Source: Acidobacteriota bacterium | GTDB lineage: Bacteria; Acidobacteriota; Thermoanaerobaculia; Thermoanaerobaculales; Sulfomarinibacteraceae | Direction: 5' to 3' | Length of the DNA: 30,553 nucleotides | Assembly (NCBI GenBank): GCA_030637805.1 | Contig: DAOWFV010000136.1 | Location: 1-30,553, forward strand | Shown here: positions 15,150-23,484 of the stretch, piece by piece | How the letters are laid out: each line of letters begins with the position of its first letter | How positions within the stretch are numbered: the stretch's first letter is position 1 | Program-made: the position numbers and the translations under genes | Notes under the pieces: generated by a model | Databases searched by the model: none | What the model saw: only the letters and a program-made list of their open reading frames with translations | Told to the model about the DNA's origin: nothing

Positions 15150-16973
15150 CTACTGTTTTCCGTTCCCCATCTGGGCTTCCCATGCGGCGCGGTAGCGGCC
15201 GTCGGCAGCGAGGAGCTCCCGGTGGCTGCCCGCCTCGACGATGTGGCCCTTGTCGATGATATGGATGCGGTCGGCGTGCATGGCGGTGGTGAGGCGATGG
15301 GAGATGAGGATCACGGTGCGATTCTCGGCCAGTCGCCTCAGGGACCGCACCCACTCGACCTCCGCCCAGGAGTCCATGGCCGCGGTCGGCTCGTCCAACA
15401 GGAGCACCGGCGAGGCGCGGAGAACCGCGCGAGCGAGTGCGATCCGCTGCCACTCGCCGACGCTGAGCTCGGCACCGCCGGAAAACCAGGTACCCAGAAG
15501 GGTGTCGAGACCGCCGGGAAGGCTCTCGACGATTTCGGTGGCCCCCGCCGCTGCCAACGCGTCGGCGAGATCGGTTTCCCGGTGGTCGAGGCCAAGGTCG
15601 CCGAGAAGAATGTTCGTGCGGGCCGTCTCGCTGTAGTGCACCGGCTCCTGGAAGAGGACCGTGACCATTCGCCGGAGATCCTCGACCCGGAGATCTCGAA
15701 GGTCGATTCCGCCCATCTCCACACGACCCTCCTGGGGGTCGTAGAGGCGGCACAGAAGCTTGAAGAGCGTGCTCTTGCCGGCACCATTGACCCCGAGCAG
15801 AGCCACGATGGACCCCGCGGGGATCTCGAGATTGAAGGCTGAGAGCACGGGCCGCTCCGAGGCGGGGTAGGAGAAGCTCACCTGGCGGAAGTGGATGGAA
15901 GGGGGGAGGGGCGCGGGCGGGGGCAGCGGGTCGGTGGGATCGACGATTTGCGGTTCGATCGCCAGGAAGCCGAAGAGGTTCTCGAGGAAGAGGGTATTCG
16001 CCCAGATCTGTCCCACCGTCTCGAGCAGAGATCGCGTCAGCCGCTGTCCCTGGCTGAAGGCCTGGAAGAACATCGCCAGCTCGCCGAGCGAAACCGAACC
16101 GCTGAGCGTTCGGACCACCATCCACACCAGCAGGGCGCCCGTGAGGGCCAGGGCAAAACTGCCCGCCGCCATCTCTGCCAGCGCCTCGGAGCGGGTGAGC
16201 TCGAGGCGCTCCCTTCGCAGGCGCCTCCGGACCCGCTGGAAGGCATCCGCGAAGTGCGGCCCGACACCGAGCAGGCGCAACTCGGGGGCGGTTTCGCGGG
16301 TGCACAGCAGCCAGTCGTAGTACCAGGTGCGCCGGGTGTCGGGGGTCGCCTCCACGGTCCATCGACGGTGGCGGATAGCGTAGCGGGCGACAACCGCGAG
16401 CGCCGGCGCGGTGCTCAGCACCAGGGCGGGGGGTACCCACCAGCCGAAGGGGGCGAGCACCGCCGCCATGGCCGCCAGGGTGAGGGTGTGCTGGAGGAGG
16501 GCGCCGATGTTCTGCACCAGGGTCACCGGCCGCTCGTGCGAGTCGACCCGGGCGCGGTAAAGCCGGTCGTGATAGTCGGGGGACTCGAAATGGGCGAGAT
16601 CTGCTGCGATCGCCCGGCCGTGGATCAGGGCACTCACATGGTCCCGCACCAGCTCGGCCTGGGCGGTGCGTACCCAGCGGGTGGCGGCGCGCATGAGCTC
16701 GCCGAGAAGAAGCAGCCCGGCCATGATCCCAGCCGGGAAAAGGACGCTCTGGACCTGATCCCAGGAGGCGCCGGCACCTGCCGTCGCCGCCAGGCGATCC
16801 ACCAGGACGCGTGTCAGAAACACCAGGGCGACGGGAAGCAGGCCCTGCACCACCAGGAGAACCAGCCACGCCATGGTCCACCAGCGGGCGGCGTCCCACA
16901 CCAGCTGCAGCGCCCGCGGGATGTAGGGCAGCTGCCCGCGCGCGTTGGCGATCAGTTCACCGACTGCGGTCAC
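15150..16973 (-). CDS. ABC exporter, fused membrane and ATPase domains
   Basis: The 607-residue half-transporter has an N-terminal six-helix membrane domain (about 30-320) and a C-terminal ATPase: Walker A GVNGAGKST (394-402), Q-loop FQEP (441-444), signature LSVGEWQRIALARA (503-516), Walker B VLLLDEP with E528, and H-loop H559 in ISHRL. The signature is LSVGE rather than LSGGQ. This is the MsbA/lipid or drug exporter class and should work as a homodimer or with a distant partner. The substrate cannot be told from sequence. The start is a GTG with no ribosome-binding site; a weak TAGGCT lies six bases upstream. Confidence 0.88.
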   Translation of the reverse strand: MTAVGELIANARGQLPYIPRALQLVWDAARWWTMAWLVLLVVQGLLPVALVFLTRVLVDRLAATAGAGASWDQVQSVLFPAGIMAGLLLLGELMRAATRWVRTAQAELVRDHVSALIHGRAIAADLAHFESPDYHDRLYRARVDSHERPVTLVQNIGALLQHTLTLAAMAAVLAPFGWWVPPALVLSTAPALAVVARYAIRHRRWTVEATPDTRRTWYYDWLLCTRETAPELRLLGVGPHFADAFQRVRRRLRRERLELTRSEALAEMAAGSFALALTGALLVWMVVRTLSGSVSLGELAMFFQAFSQGQRLTRSLLETVGQIWANTLFLENLFGFLAIEPQIVDPTDPLPPPAPLPPSIHFRQVSFSYPASERPVLSAFNLEIPAGSIVALLGVNGAGKSTLFKLLCRLYDPQEGRVEMGGIDLRDLRVEDLRRMVTVLFQEPVHYSETARTNILLGDLGLDHRETDLADALAAAGATEIVESLPGGLDTLLGTWFSGGAELSVGEWQRIALARAVLRASPVLLLDEPTAAMDSWAEVEWVRSLRRLAENRTVILISHRLTTAMHADRIHIIDKGHIVEAGSHRELLAADGRYRAAWEAQMGNGKQ

Positions 16974-16996
16974 GGTCCGAGCCTAGCAGAATCCGA

Positions 16997-17330
16997 GCCC
17001 ATGCCCGTGCCCGTCTCTGTGCCCGATGTTCAGGAGCGCGCTACCGATTTCATCGTGACCTTTCTATCGGCCCTCTGCCCGTGAGGATGCCAGGCACCTC
17101 CGAACGATTGTGCCCACACCCCCAAAATTGTCAGGGACGGCACGCCCGAAGAAGCGCGCGGTCCATCGCTCCAGGGGCGCGCTTCTGATAGGTGACGCGG
17201 CCATTTTTTGTCGCGCCCCGGCGCGGGCATTTAGCCTCGAGCCGCTCGATCGCCTTCGCGCGCCGACAATTCCGAATTCCGAATTCCGAATTCAACCCAC
17301 GTCCGCGTCCGCGCCCGCGTCCGTTCCCGA
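16997..17330. repeat. Hexanucleotide runs flanking a family B element
   Basis: The 402-base gap between the divergent ABC exporter and AI-2E permease genes has a six-base periodic run at each end: CCCGTG-type units at 16997-17027 and GTCCGC-type units at 17298-17330. A family B element lies between them. I see no gene in this gap. Confidence 0.55.
17050..17293 (-). repeat. Family B element, minus orientation
   Basis: On the minus strand it opens with GAATTCG heptads (17266-17293), then the core (GGCGCGCGAAGGCGATCGAG, then CGGCTC). Further in, CAGGGACGGCACGCCCG (17136-17152) matches the stretch near 25498, and GAGGATGCCAGGCACC (17083-17098) matches 22385. The AACTCAA end seen in other copies is absent here. 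Confidence 0.7.
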
Positions 17331-17375
17331 CAACTCGCCTTGACGAACCACCGATCGCTGCCGCACGATAGAGGC

Positions 17376-18500
17376 GTGACCAACCAAACTCCTAAGGGCG
17401 AGCGCCCGCAGAAAGGCGCCTGGATCGGACTCCTCTTTGCGCTGGCGGTTTGCACTGCAGTCGTGGTGATGGTGCTGGCCCCCTTTTTCTCGGTAATTCT
17501 GCTCGCGGTGGTGGCGGCAGGGTTGATCCGCCCTTCCTATCTCGAGCTGGTGCGCGCCTTTCATGGGAGGCGACGCGCTGCGGCCGTTCTCATCTGCGTT
17601 CTTCTTCTCGTGGTTTTGTTGGTGCCCGTTTATCTCATTGCTCAGGAGGTATCGGAGGAAGCCCTCGCCATATACGAAATGAGCACCACTCAGCTGACCC
17701 AGGGACGACTGATGGAGATTCTCGAAGGGCGCCAGCACCAGATCGACCGCGTCAACCGGTTTCTTGAGCCCTTCGGCACCGAGCTCACGATAGAGCGAGT
17801 CTATGACCTCCTCGCCACCTTTGGCGTTCGCATCGGCGGTTTCTTTTACAAGCAGGGCGTGTCGGTGGCCGGACACCTGGTCCGCTTTGTTTTTGGATTC
17901 GTCTTCTGGGTTCTAATTCTCTATTACCTTCTCATAGACGGTGGTGCCTTCCGGAGTTGGGTCGAGGCCACCCTTCCTTTGCCCGTGGATGAGCAGAAGC
18001 TCGTGTCCCACCGATTCATGGACATGGCGTCGTCGCTGGTAATCGGGAACGGGGTTGCCGCCATCATCCAGGGCATTGCGGGCGGTGTCATCTTCGGACT
18101 CCTCGGCATCCCGGGCGCAATCCTGTGGGGCGTCGTGATGGCCATCCTGGCCTTCATCCCGGTGGTCGGGATTTCGCTGGTGTACATCCCGTTTACCATC
18201 TTCCTGCTGATCGCCGGCGAGAACACCCGCGCCCTCTTGCTCTTCATTCCACTGGCGGTGGTAGCGACTGCGGTGGAGTACTGGTTGAAACCGCTCCTGG
18301 TGGGGCGGCGGGCGCAGATGCATACCCTGCTGGTCTTTCTCTCGCTGATCGGCGGCGTCATGGCTTTCGGGGCGGTAGGCCTCCTGCTGGGGCCGCTGAT
18401 GATGACCGCTTTTCTGACGCTGGCCGGGATCTACCGTGAACATTACCGTCCGTTCGCAGGTGAACCCTGCGTGGAGAAGGGTGAGAACCAGACCGGCTAG
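17376..18500 (+). CDS. AI-2E transporter family (PerM/YdiK-like) membrane permease
   Basis: The 374-residue protein has the eight-helix pattern of the AI-2E exporter superfamily: two N-terminal helices (WIGLLFALAVC, VILLAVVAAGL), a third (AAVLICVLLLVV), a long extramembrane helical section, then the conserved second half with GIPGAILWGVVMAILAFIPVVG and LLVGRRAQMHTLLVFLSLIGG. Members export small solutes, and some are Na+(Li+)/H+ antiporters, so no substrate is assigned. The GTG at 17376 is preferred for its position after GATAGAGG, but a TTG at 17340 in the same frame is possible. Its TAG stop overlaps the stop of the convergent bactofilin gene in a shared CTAG. Confidence 0.87.
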   Translation: MTNQTPKGERPQKGAWIGLLFALAVCTAVVVMVLAPFFSVILLAVVAAGLIRPSYLELVRAFHGRRRAAAVLICVLLLVVLLVPVYLIAQEVSEEALAIYEMSTTQLTQGRLMEILEGRQHQIDRVNRFLEPFGTELTIERVYDLLATFGVRIGGFFYKQGVSVAGHLVRFVFGFVFWVLILYYLLIDGGAFRSWVEATLPLPVDEQKLVSHRFMDMASSLVIGNGVAAIIQGIAGGVIFGLLGIPGAILWGVVMAILAFIPVVGISLVYIPFTIFLLIAGENTRALLLFIPLAVVATAVEYWLKPLLVGRRAQMHTLLVFLSLIGGVMAFGAVGLLLGPLMMTAFLTLAGIYREHYRPFAGEPCVEKGENQTG

Positions 18501-18997
18501 CCTGCCGGGGATGATTCTTTCGCAGAGGCCTCCGCATCCTTACGCGCGCTGGAGGTCGTCACGGTGCCTCGCGCGCTCGGCTCTTTCATCAAGACCTGAC
18601 CTTTGAAGGTGGCGCCGTCCCTGATCAGGATGCGCGGGGCGGTGATGTTGCCCTCGACGAAGGCCGACGGCTCGAGCTCGATGCGCTGGCTTGCGGAAAT
18701 ATTGCCCTTCACACGTCCGGCGACAATGACGTTCCGTGCATGAACCGTCGCCTCCACGCCCCCGTGCTCGGCGATCTTCACGGTTCCGGTTCCCTCGATT
18801 GCGCCGTCGATCTCGCCGTTGATGACGATCTCACCCGAACCGAGGATCCGACCCTCGATCCGGGTCGGACGCGCGATTACGGTTCGACTATCGCCGTCGC
18901 CCGGGGTTGCCGAAGTTGTCGGTCGCTGATCGGTCCTGGCGGCCGGCCGGGTCGCCGAAGGTGCGGGGGATTGGTCGTCGCGTCCGAAAATGCCCAT
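18497..18997 (-). CDS. Bactofilin-type cytoskeletal protein
   Basis: The 166-residue product has an unstructured N-terminal tail rich in P, T, R and A, then a right-handed beta-helix made of short repeated strands (IEGRILGSGEIVINGEIDG, AEHGGVEATVHARNVIVAG, RVKGNISASQRIELEPS), followed by another disordered tail. This is the bactofilin (DUF583) fold, which self-assembles into filaments involved in cell shape or polar localisation. The ATG at 18997 is chosen because GAGGA lies eight bases upstream; the frame stays open for 16 further codons. In many bacteria bactofilin genes sit beside M23 peptidases; here the murein amidase is several genes away. Confidence 0.9.
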   Translation of the reverse strand: MGIFGRDDQSPAPSATRPAARTDQRPTTSATPGDGDSRTVIARPTRIEGRILGSGEIVINGEIDGAIEGTGTVKIAEHGGVEATVHARNVIVAGRVKGNISASQRIELEPSAFVEGNITAPRILIRDGATFKGQVLMKEPSARGTVTTSSARKDAEASAKESSPAG

Positions 18998-19070
18998 ATC
19001 ACTGTTCCTCGCTAGCCGGCCCGGAAAATCATGAGCTGGCGTCACCGATTATCCGGATAAGATGGTGGTT

Positions 19071-19146
19071 TGGAGCGGGCAACGGGACTCGAACCCGCGA
19101 CATTCAGCTTGGGAAGCTGACACTCTACCAGCTGAGTTATGCCCGC
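19071..19146 (-). tRNA. tRNA-Gly, anticodon CCC, CCA encoded
   Basis: Read on the minus strand it folds as a full cloverleaf: acceptor GCGGGCA with TGCCCGC, D-arm AACTCAGCTGGTAGAGT, anticodon stem TCAGC/GCTGA with loop TTCCCAA, T-arm GCGGG-TTCGAGT-CCCGT, discriminator T and an encoded CCA. The anticodon CCC reads GGG glycine codons. It lies between the bactofilin and pilin genes, and a TAATGT box about 14 bases upstream may be its promoter element. Confidence 0.97.
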
Positions 19147-19256
19147 CCAAACGGAGCCCGACATTACCACAGGGCCTCTTGCCCAGGCAAGGTTCTCCGA
19201 GACACAAGCAGCTGTTTTCCAGGCAGTTGGTACGAGCATTGCTTGTCTTGGATTCC

Positions 19257-19718
19257 ATGCCTGCTCGCGGCCCATCCACGCACCGCGGTTTTTCGCTCAT
19301 TGAGTTGCTCATCGTGGTTGCGATTCTCGGCATGATCGCCGTGATAGCGATACCCAACCTGATCAATACCATCCAGCGTTCGCGCCAGAGCCGTACGATG
19401 GCCGAGATGCGGGTCTTCGGCGAGGCGTTGGAGATGTACCAGCAGGACAACAATATCTACCCGTGGGCGGCGGGGGCCGTCCCTGCCGACGTCTTGCGTC
19501 CATTTCTCTCCGTTTATATACGCAACATCACCTTAGTCGACGCCTGGCAGCAGCCCCTGCTGTACTCGAGCAACGGGACTCGCTACACCGTCGTCTCTTA
19601 CGCGGCGAATGGTGCTGCCGACCTCCCGTACACAAACGGGCCGACCCAGCGCTTTGTCTCGGACATCGTCCTCTCCGGTGGGACCTTCGTCCAGTGGCCT
19701 GAGGGTGTTCAGTACTGA
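19257..19718 (+). CDS. Type IV pilin-like / GspG-like pseudopilin
   Basis: The 153-residue protein starts at the ATG at 19257; the frame is open upstream across the tRNA but carries nothing recognisable there. The prepilin peptidase site is RG|FSLIELL, cleaved after G11, leaving an N-terminal phenylalanine and E+5 in the mature protein. The following 20 residues (LLIVVAILGMIAVIAIPNLI) form the pilin helix. The C-terminal domain with a YPWAAGAVP segment, DAWQQPLLYSSN and YAANGAAD is close to GspG major pseudopilins (DPWGNPY region). It lacks neighbouring secretion or pilus genes, so it is an orphan or minor pilin. Confidence 0.88.
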   Translation: MPARGPSTHRGFSLIELLIVVAILGMIAVIAIPNLINTIQRSRQSRTMAEMRVFGEALEMYQQDNNIYPWAAGAVPADVLRPFLSVYIRNITLVDAWQQPLLYSSNGTRYTVVSYAANGAADLPYTNGPTQRFVSDIVLSGGTFVQWPEGVQY

Positions 19719-19731
19719 CGCTAAGCGTCAT
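19717..19731. other. Short hairpin after the pilin gene
   Basis: TGACGC-TAA-GCGTCA forms a perfect six-base-pair stem that includes the pilin stop codon, in the 59-base convergent gap before the thiolase stop. It lacks a T-run, so it is not a classical terminator. Confidence 0.4.
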
Positions 19732-19777
19732 TCCCCGTCGAAAGGAGTGGCGTCGAGGGGCATCGGCGGAAGCGGAG

Positions 19778-20971
19778 TCAGATGGAATAGAGCACCTCGC
19801 CGCTGCCGATTCCGCCGCCCACGCAGCGGCTGGTGACACCGACCCGCTTTCCACGCCGGCGCAGCTGGTGAACCATGTCGACGACCTGACGCGCTGCGGT
19901 GCAACCCACCGGGTGGCCGAGGGAGATCCCGCTGCCCCAGAGATTGGTTCTGTCCCGAGGCAGGTCCGGTAGGTCGTGAAAGGCTGCGGCCAGAACGGCC
20001 GCAAAAGCCTCGTTGAGCTCGAAGAGATCGACCTCTCCGATGCCGAGGCCGGCGCGCTCGAGCAGGGGAGGAATGACCTTGAAGGCGCCTTCGCCCATGT
20101 ACTCGCGCTCCACCCCGACGTTGTAAAACGCATTGAGCTCGGCGAGCGGGTGTAGACCCAGCTCGGCGGCCCGTTCCTCACTGGTCAGCACGACTGCCGC
20201 TGCGGCGTCGTTGACGCTCGAAGCGTTGAGAGCGGTGATGGTACCGCCGTCTCGTTTGAAGTACGGTCGGGCTGCCGCGAGCTCTTCCATGGTTAACGGT
20301 CGCGGCCCCTCGTCACGTTCCACGATCTGTGGATCCCCGCGCCGTTGGGGAACCTCCACGGGCACAACGTAGTCGCCGAAGGCCCCCTCCTCCCATGCCT
20401 TCAACGCGCCGTGATGGCTGCGGAAGGCGATCTCGTCCTGCTCCTCGCGGGTGAGGCCGTATCGGTCGACCAACCGCTCGCTGAGCAGACCCATGAGCTC
20501 GCCGTCACCGACGTTTGCGTCTGTCAGCGCACCAAAGAGCCCGTCGACCAGGGTCATGTCGCCATAGAGCTGGCCCTTGGTCCGTCCGGTGAACAGGAAC
20601 CTGGGCACGTTGCTGAGAGACTCGACGCCGCCGGCGATTCCCAACGACACCTCGCCGAGCATGATGCGGCGGGCGAGACTGTGGATCGCCGCGCCGCCCG
20701 AGGCGCAGTTCTCGTGGAAGGTGGTGCCGGGAGAGCTGCTCGGGACCCCCGCGAACTCAGCCGCAGTCTTGGCGAGGTTGGGTGAGCGCGGGTCCTGCAT
20801 CACCCAGCCCATGCAGGTGTACTCGACCAGCATGGGATCGAGGTCCGTGGACTCGAGCAACGCTCGAATGATGATGGTGGCCAGCTCGCGCGCCCGGAGT
20901 GGGGCGAGACCTCCTCCCAGGGCGCCGATCGGGGTCCTTACCGCTCCGGCGATGACGACCTTCGTAGTCAT
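19778..20971 (-). CDS. Acetyl-CoA C-acyltransferase (thiolase, FadA/AtoB type)
   Basis: The 397-residue thiolase catalyses thiolytic cleavage or formation of 3-ketoacyl-CoA. All catalytic residues are present: C89 in HENCASGGAAI, H353 in GHPVGCTAARQ and C383 in SRCVGGGIGSG. It is the classical type with two active-site cysteines, unlike the archaeal-type thiolase at 4381. The ATG at 20971 follows AAGGAGG at ideal spacing; an upstream extension of 49 codons in frame is not used. It lies 77 bases after the M20 peptidase gene on the same strand. No dehydrogenase or hydratase partner is nearby, so whether it serves beta-oxidation or biosynthesis is open. Confidence 0.92.
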   Translation of the reverse strand: MTTKVVIAGAVRTPIGALGGGLAPLRARELATIIIRALLESTDLDPMLVEYTCMGWVMQDPRSPNLAKTAAEFAGVPSSSPGTTFHENCASGGAAIHSLARRIMLGEVSLGIAGGVESLSNVPRFLFTGRTKGQLYGDMTLVDGLFGALTDANVGDGELMGLLSERLVDRYGLTREEQDEIAFRSHHGALKAWEEGAFGDYVVPVEVPQRRGDPQIVERDEGPRPLTMEELAAARPYFKRDGGTITALNASSVNDAAAAVVLTSEERAAELGLHPLAELNAFYNVGVEREYMGEGAFKVIPPLLERAGLGIGEVDLFELNEAFAAVLAAAFHDLPDLPRDRTNLWGSGISLGHPVGCTAARQVVDMVHQLRRRGKRVGVTSRCVGGGIGSGEVLYSI

Positions 20972-21048
20972 GTGATACCTCCTTCTCGCTTCAGGAATCG
21001 TACGCCCGACCTCACGCCGCGTCCAATTCAATGCGCGAGATCTACGGG

Positions 21049-22197
21049 TCAGGGCTTCGGCGGCTGGGCCAACGAAAGGACGAGGTCGGTGAAGAGGGCG
21101 AGTCGTGGCGGAAGGCAATCGATGACAATGGATTCGTCGGGTTGGTGGGCGCCTTCTCCCACCGGCCCAAGGCCGTCGATGGTCGGGGCCCCCACGGCCG
21201 CGGCGAGGTTAGCGTCCGACGAACCGCCCCAGCGCACCCAGCCGAGGTCGAGGCCGAGGCCCTTGCCGATCTCCCGTGCGCGGTCGAAGAGCTCGAGGGT
21301 GGCTGGTGAGGCCTCCATCGGTGGCCGGTTCCAGCCGCCGGAGAGGTGGATCTCGCTGCCGGCAAGCGTTGGTTGCAGTGCATGAAGAGCGGTGGTCAGT
21401 CGCTCGGTTTCGTGCTCGGTCCATGCCCGCACATCGACCCGAATCTCAGCCCGATCAGGGACCATGTTGCTTGCGGATCCGCCCGTGATGACGTTTGGAC
21501 CCACGGTGGTTCCGAGGGCGGGATCTTCGAGTCCGAGGATAGCCAGAATCTGGTGTGCGGCCTCGACCACAGCGTTGATCCCGCGCTCCGGTTCGACCCC
21601 CTGATGGGTGGCGCGGCCTCGGATGTCGACGATGAACTCGCCGGAGCCCTTGCGCGCCAGCTTCAGACTGCCCTCGAGATTCGTCGGTTCGAGGACGAGG
21701 ACGAAGTCTGAACGCCGCGCCGCTTCCTCGATGAACCGGCGCGACCCTGGCGCCCCGACCTCTTCATCAGGGGTGAGCAGCATCTCGAGATGGGGGTGGG
21801 AGTGACCCGATGCGTCGAGATAGCGCAGCAGCCACGGAATGAAAAGCAGGCCGCCCTTCATGTCGTAGACCCCGGGGCCGTACGCTCGTCCACCCTCGAC
21901 CCGCCACAGACTCGGCCACGATCCGATCGGCCAGATCGTGTCGTAGTGAGCGAGGATCAGGATCCTGGCGCCGTTGCCGCTGCGAGTGAGGCGCAACACC
22001 GGACCATGCTGCTGCAGGTTTTCGCGCTCGAGACGACCCAACGAGGCCAGGCGATCGGCGAGGAATTCGGCCGCTTCCTGCAGATTCGTCAGATTCCCGG
22101 AAGGGGTCTCGATGGCGGTCAGAGCCTGCAACTCGACCAGGTAATCCTGCAGGTGGCCGGCGAAGAAGTCGAGACTCTCCATGAGCCGGGCGATCAC
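21049..22197 (-). CDS. M20 family metallopeptidase (glutamate carboxypeptidase-like)
   Basis: The 382-residue zinc hydrolase shows the M20 metal and catalytic motifs in order: LAHYDTIWP (His and Asp), GPGVYDMKGG (bridging Asp), TPDEEVGAPGS (catalytic and metal Glu), VLEPTN (metal residue) and GEGAHQPDE (C-terminal His). The GSWP/GxYDMKGG pattern is closest to CPG2-like carboxypeptidases that cleave C-terminal glutamate or similar residues. The lid domain lies between about residues 170 and 290. The start is taken as the GTG at 22197, because AAGGAG lies seven bases before it; TTG (22221) and ATG (22182) are alternatives. No signal peptide, so likely cytoplasmic. Confidence 0.9.
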   Translation of the reverse strand: MIARLMESLDFFAGHLQDYLVELQALTAIETPSGNLTNLQEAAEFLADRLASLGRLERENLQQHGPVLRLTRSGNGARILILAHYDTIWPIGSWPSLWRVEGGRAYGPGVYDMKGGLLFIPWLLRYLDASGHSHPHLEMLLTPDEEVGAPGSRRFIEEAARRSDFVLVLEPTNLEGSLKLARKGSGEFIVDIRGRATHQGVEPERGINAVVEAAHQILAILGLEDPALGTTVGPNVITGGSASNMVPDRAEIRVDVRAWTEHETERLTTALHALQPTLAGSEIHLSGGWNRPPMEASPATLELFDRAREIGKGLGLDLGWVRWGGSSDANLAAAVGAPTIDGLGPVGEGAHQPDESIVIDCLPPRLALFTDLVLSLAQPPKP

Positions 22198-22239
22198 ACA
22201 CCATCTCCTTGACGGAATCAAGAGGCGGAAGAGAAGAGA

Positions 22240-22502
22240 GTTCTCAGTTTTGAGTTCTTAGTTTTGAGTTACGGGCGCCCTGCGGGTGCGGTGACCCACC
22301 GCCGTAAGCGGGTGGCCCGCGATTGGGCGCGTTCCGGCGACGGGCTGCTGACTTCGAGGCGACCTTCTATCGTCGCGCGTCCCGAGAGGATGCCAGGGAC
22401 CTTCGAAGTAACGCGCCCAAGCGCGGCCGACATGCCCCGAGGTCCCCAGTCGCCTCCTCGCGCCGATAATTCCTAATTCCTAATTCCTAATTCCCAATTC
22501 CT
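22240..22502 (-). repeat. Family B element, full length, minus orientation
   Basis: On the minus strand it reads GAATTAG heptads (22467-22500), then the core (GGCGCGAGGAGGCGACTGGG), about 170 bases of GC-rich spacer, then CCGTAACTCAAAACT with AACTCAA heptads (22240-22272). The order and both ends match the copy at 27859-27977, which has a much shorter spacer. It fills most of the 334-base gap between the M20 peptidase and histidine kinase genes. Confidence 0.85.
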
Positions 22503-22531
22503 CGCGCCCTATGGGCGCCGCGAGGGCCGTG

Positions 22532-23371
22532 TCAGCTTTCCCCCCGCCATGCCGGGAGTCTGATGATGAAAGTGCTGCCTTCGCCGAGGGTGCTCTCCAC
22601 CTCCAGGGTGCCGCCGAAGGCTTGCACCAGCCGGCGGCAGACGGCGAGACCGAGGCCCGAACCCTGCCGTCGCTCGCCCGGCTCGCGGTGGAGTTGGGCG
22701 AACGCGTGGAAAATCTCATCGATCCGGCCCTGGGGGATACCGACACCGTCGTCCTCGACCTCGAGCACGACCGTGTCCGCGTCCACCCGCGCCTTGAGCC
22801 CGAGGTGGCCTCCCGCCGGCGTGAACTTGACGGCGTTGTCCAGCAGGCGACGCAGCACCTCCCGCATGCGCCCGGCGTCGACCATGACGGCGGGCAGCCC
22901 GGGGGCGACCTCGGCAGCCAAACCGAGACCGCTGCGATCGGTGATAGCACGCGTCTCCTCCATGACCTCGTCCACTAAAGGCTCGATCTCGACCGGCGCG
23001 AGGTCGAGCTGGAGGTTGCCGGTCTCGAAGGCGGAGAGATCCACCATGTCGAGAATCAGGTGGCGCAATCTCAGAACACTGTCGTAGACGATATGAAGAA
23101 ACGAGAGCTGTTCTTCGGAAAGACCCTCGGTGAGGTCCGAGAGGATGATTTCCAGGTAGCTCTGGATGATCGTGAGCGGGGTCTTGACCTCGTGGGCTGC
23201 GGCGGAGAGGAAACGACCTCCGGCCTCCTCGATCTCAGCCAGCCTCTGCTGAAGTGCCTCCACCTCGCGGGTGCGCTCCTTCAGGGTCTGGTGCAGCGCC
23301 GCCACGTCGGACGGCGAATCCGCCTCCTGTGGGGCGTTGTCGGGGTGGGGCAGGGGACGGCGTGCTACCAT
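22532..23371 (-). CDS. Soluble sensor histidine kinase
   Basis: The 279-residue kinase has no membrane helix or recognised input domain. After about 20 disordered residues comes a coiled-coil (about 22-50), the dimerisation helix with phospho-acceptor H60 in SAAAHEVKTPLTIIQSYL, and a full HATPase domain (N-box LLDNAVKFTP, G1 EDDGVGIP, F box IFHAFAQLHR, G2 GSGLGLAVCRRLV). The ATG at 23371 is used; a TTG at 23383 in frame is possible. No response regulator is adjacent. It probably receives its signal from another protein through the coiled-coil. It diverges from the amidase gene. Confidence 0.9.
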   Translation of the reverse strand: MVARRPLPHPDNAPQEADSPSDVAALHQTLKERTREVEALQQRLAEIEEAGGRFLSAAAHEVKTPLTIIQSYLEIILSDLTEGLSEEQLSFLHIVYDSVLRLRHLILDMVDLSAFETGNLQLDLAPVEIEPLVDEVMEETRAITDRSGLGLAAEVAPGLPAVMVDAGRMREVLRRLLDNAVKFTPAGGHLGLKARVDADTVVLEVEDDGVGIPQGRIDEIFHAFAQLHREPGERRQGSGLGLAVCRRLVQAFGGTLEVESTLGEGSTFIIRLPAWRGES

Positions 23372-23391
23372 CGGTTTACTCAACTAGGACG

Positions 23392-23407
23392 CCCCGAGTA
23401 TACGGGG
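23392..23407 (-). promoter_or_regulatory. -10 box inside a palindrome upstream of the soluble kinase
   Basis: CCCCG-AGTATA-CGGGG forms a palindrome whose centre, read on the minus strand, is the -10-like TATACT, about 25 bases before the kinase ATG. It could be the operator/promoter of that gene. A matching -35 box was not found. Confidence 0.35.
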
Positions 23408-23484
23408 TGCCGGCTGATTCTCGTAGCGGGGTGGGCGCGATTCGCAGGGTGCAACCGAAGGTCAATTCGGCGGATGCGAGGTGG

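Noticed and set aside
14977..16899. 640-codon open frame on the minus strand in a second frame of the ABC exporter gene
   Set aside because: Its product is arginine/proline-rich with no domain; it is a GC-rich shadow of the real exporter frame, which has all ABC motifs.
15891..17084. 397-codon open frame on the plus strand
   Set aside because: Antisense to the ABC exporter membrane domain; compositionally biased and without recognisable motifs or a ribosome-binding site.
18497..18500. Frameshift or fusion between the AI-2E permease and bactofilin genes
   Set aside because: They are convergent and merely share a CTAG palindrome that gives TAG on each strand.
19717..19731. Rho-independent terminator after the pilin gene
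   Set aside because: The stem is only six base pairs and no T-run follows in either direction.
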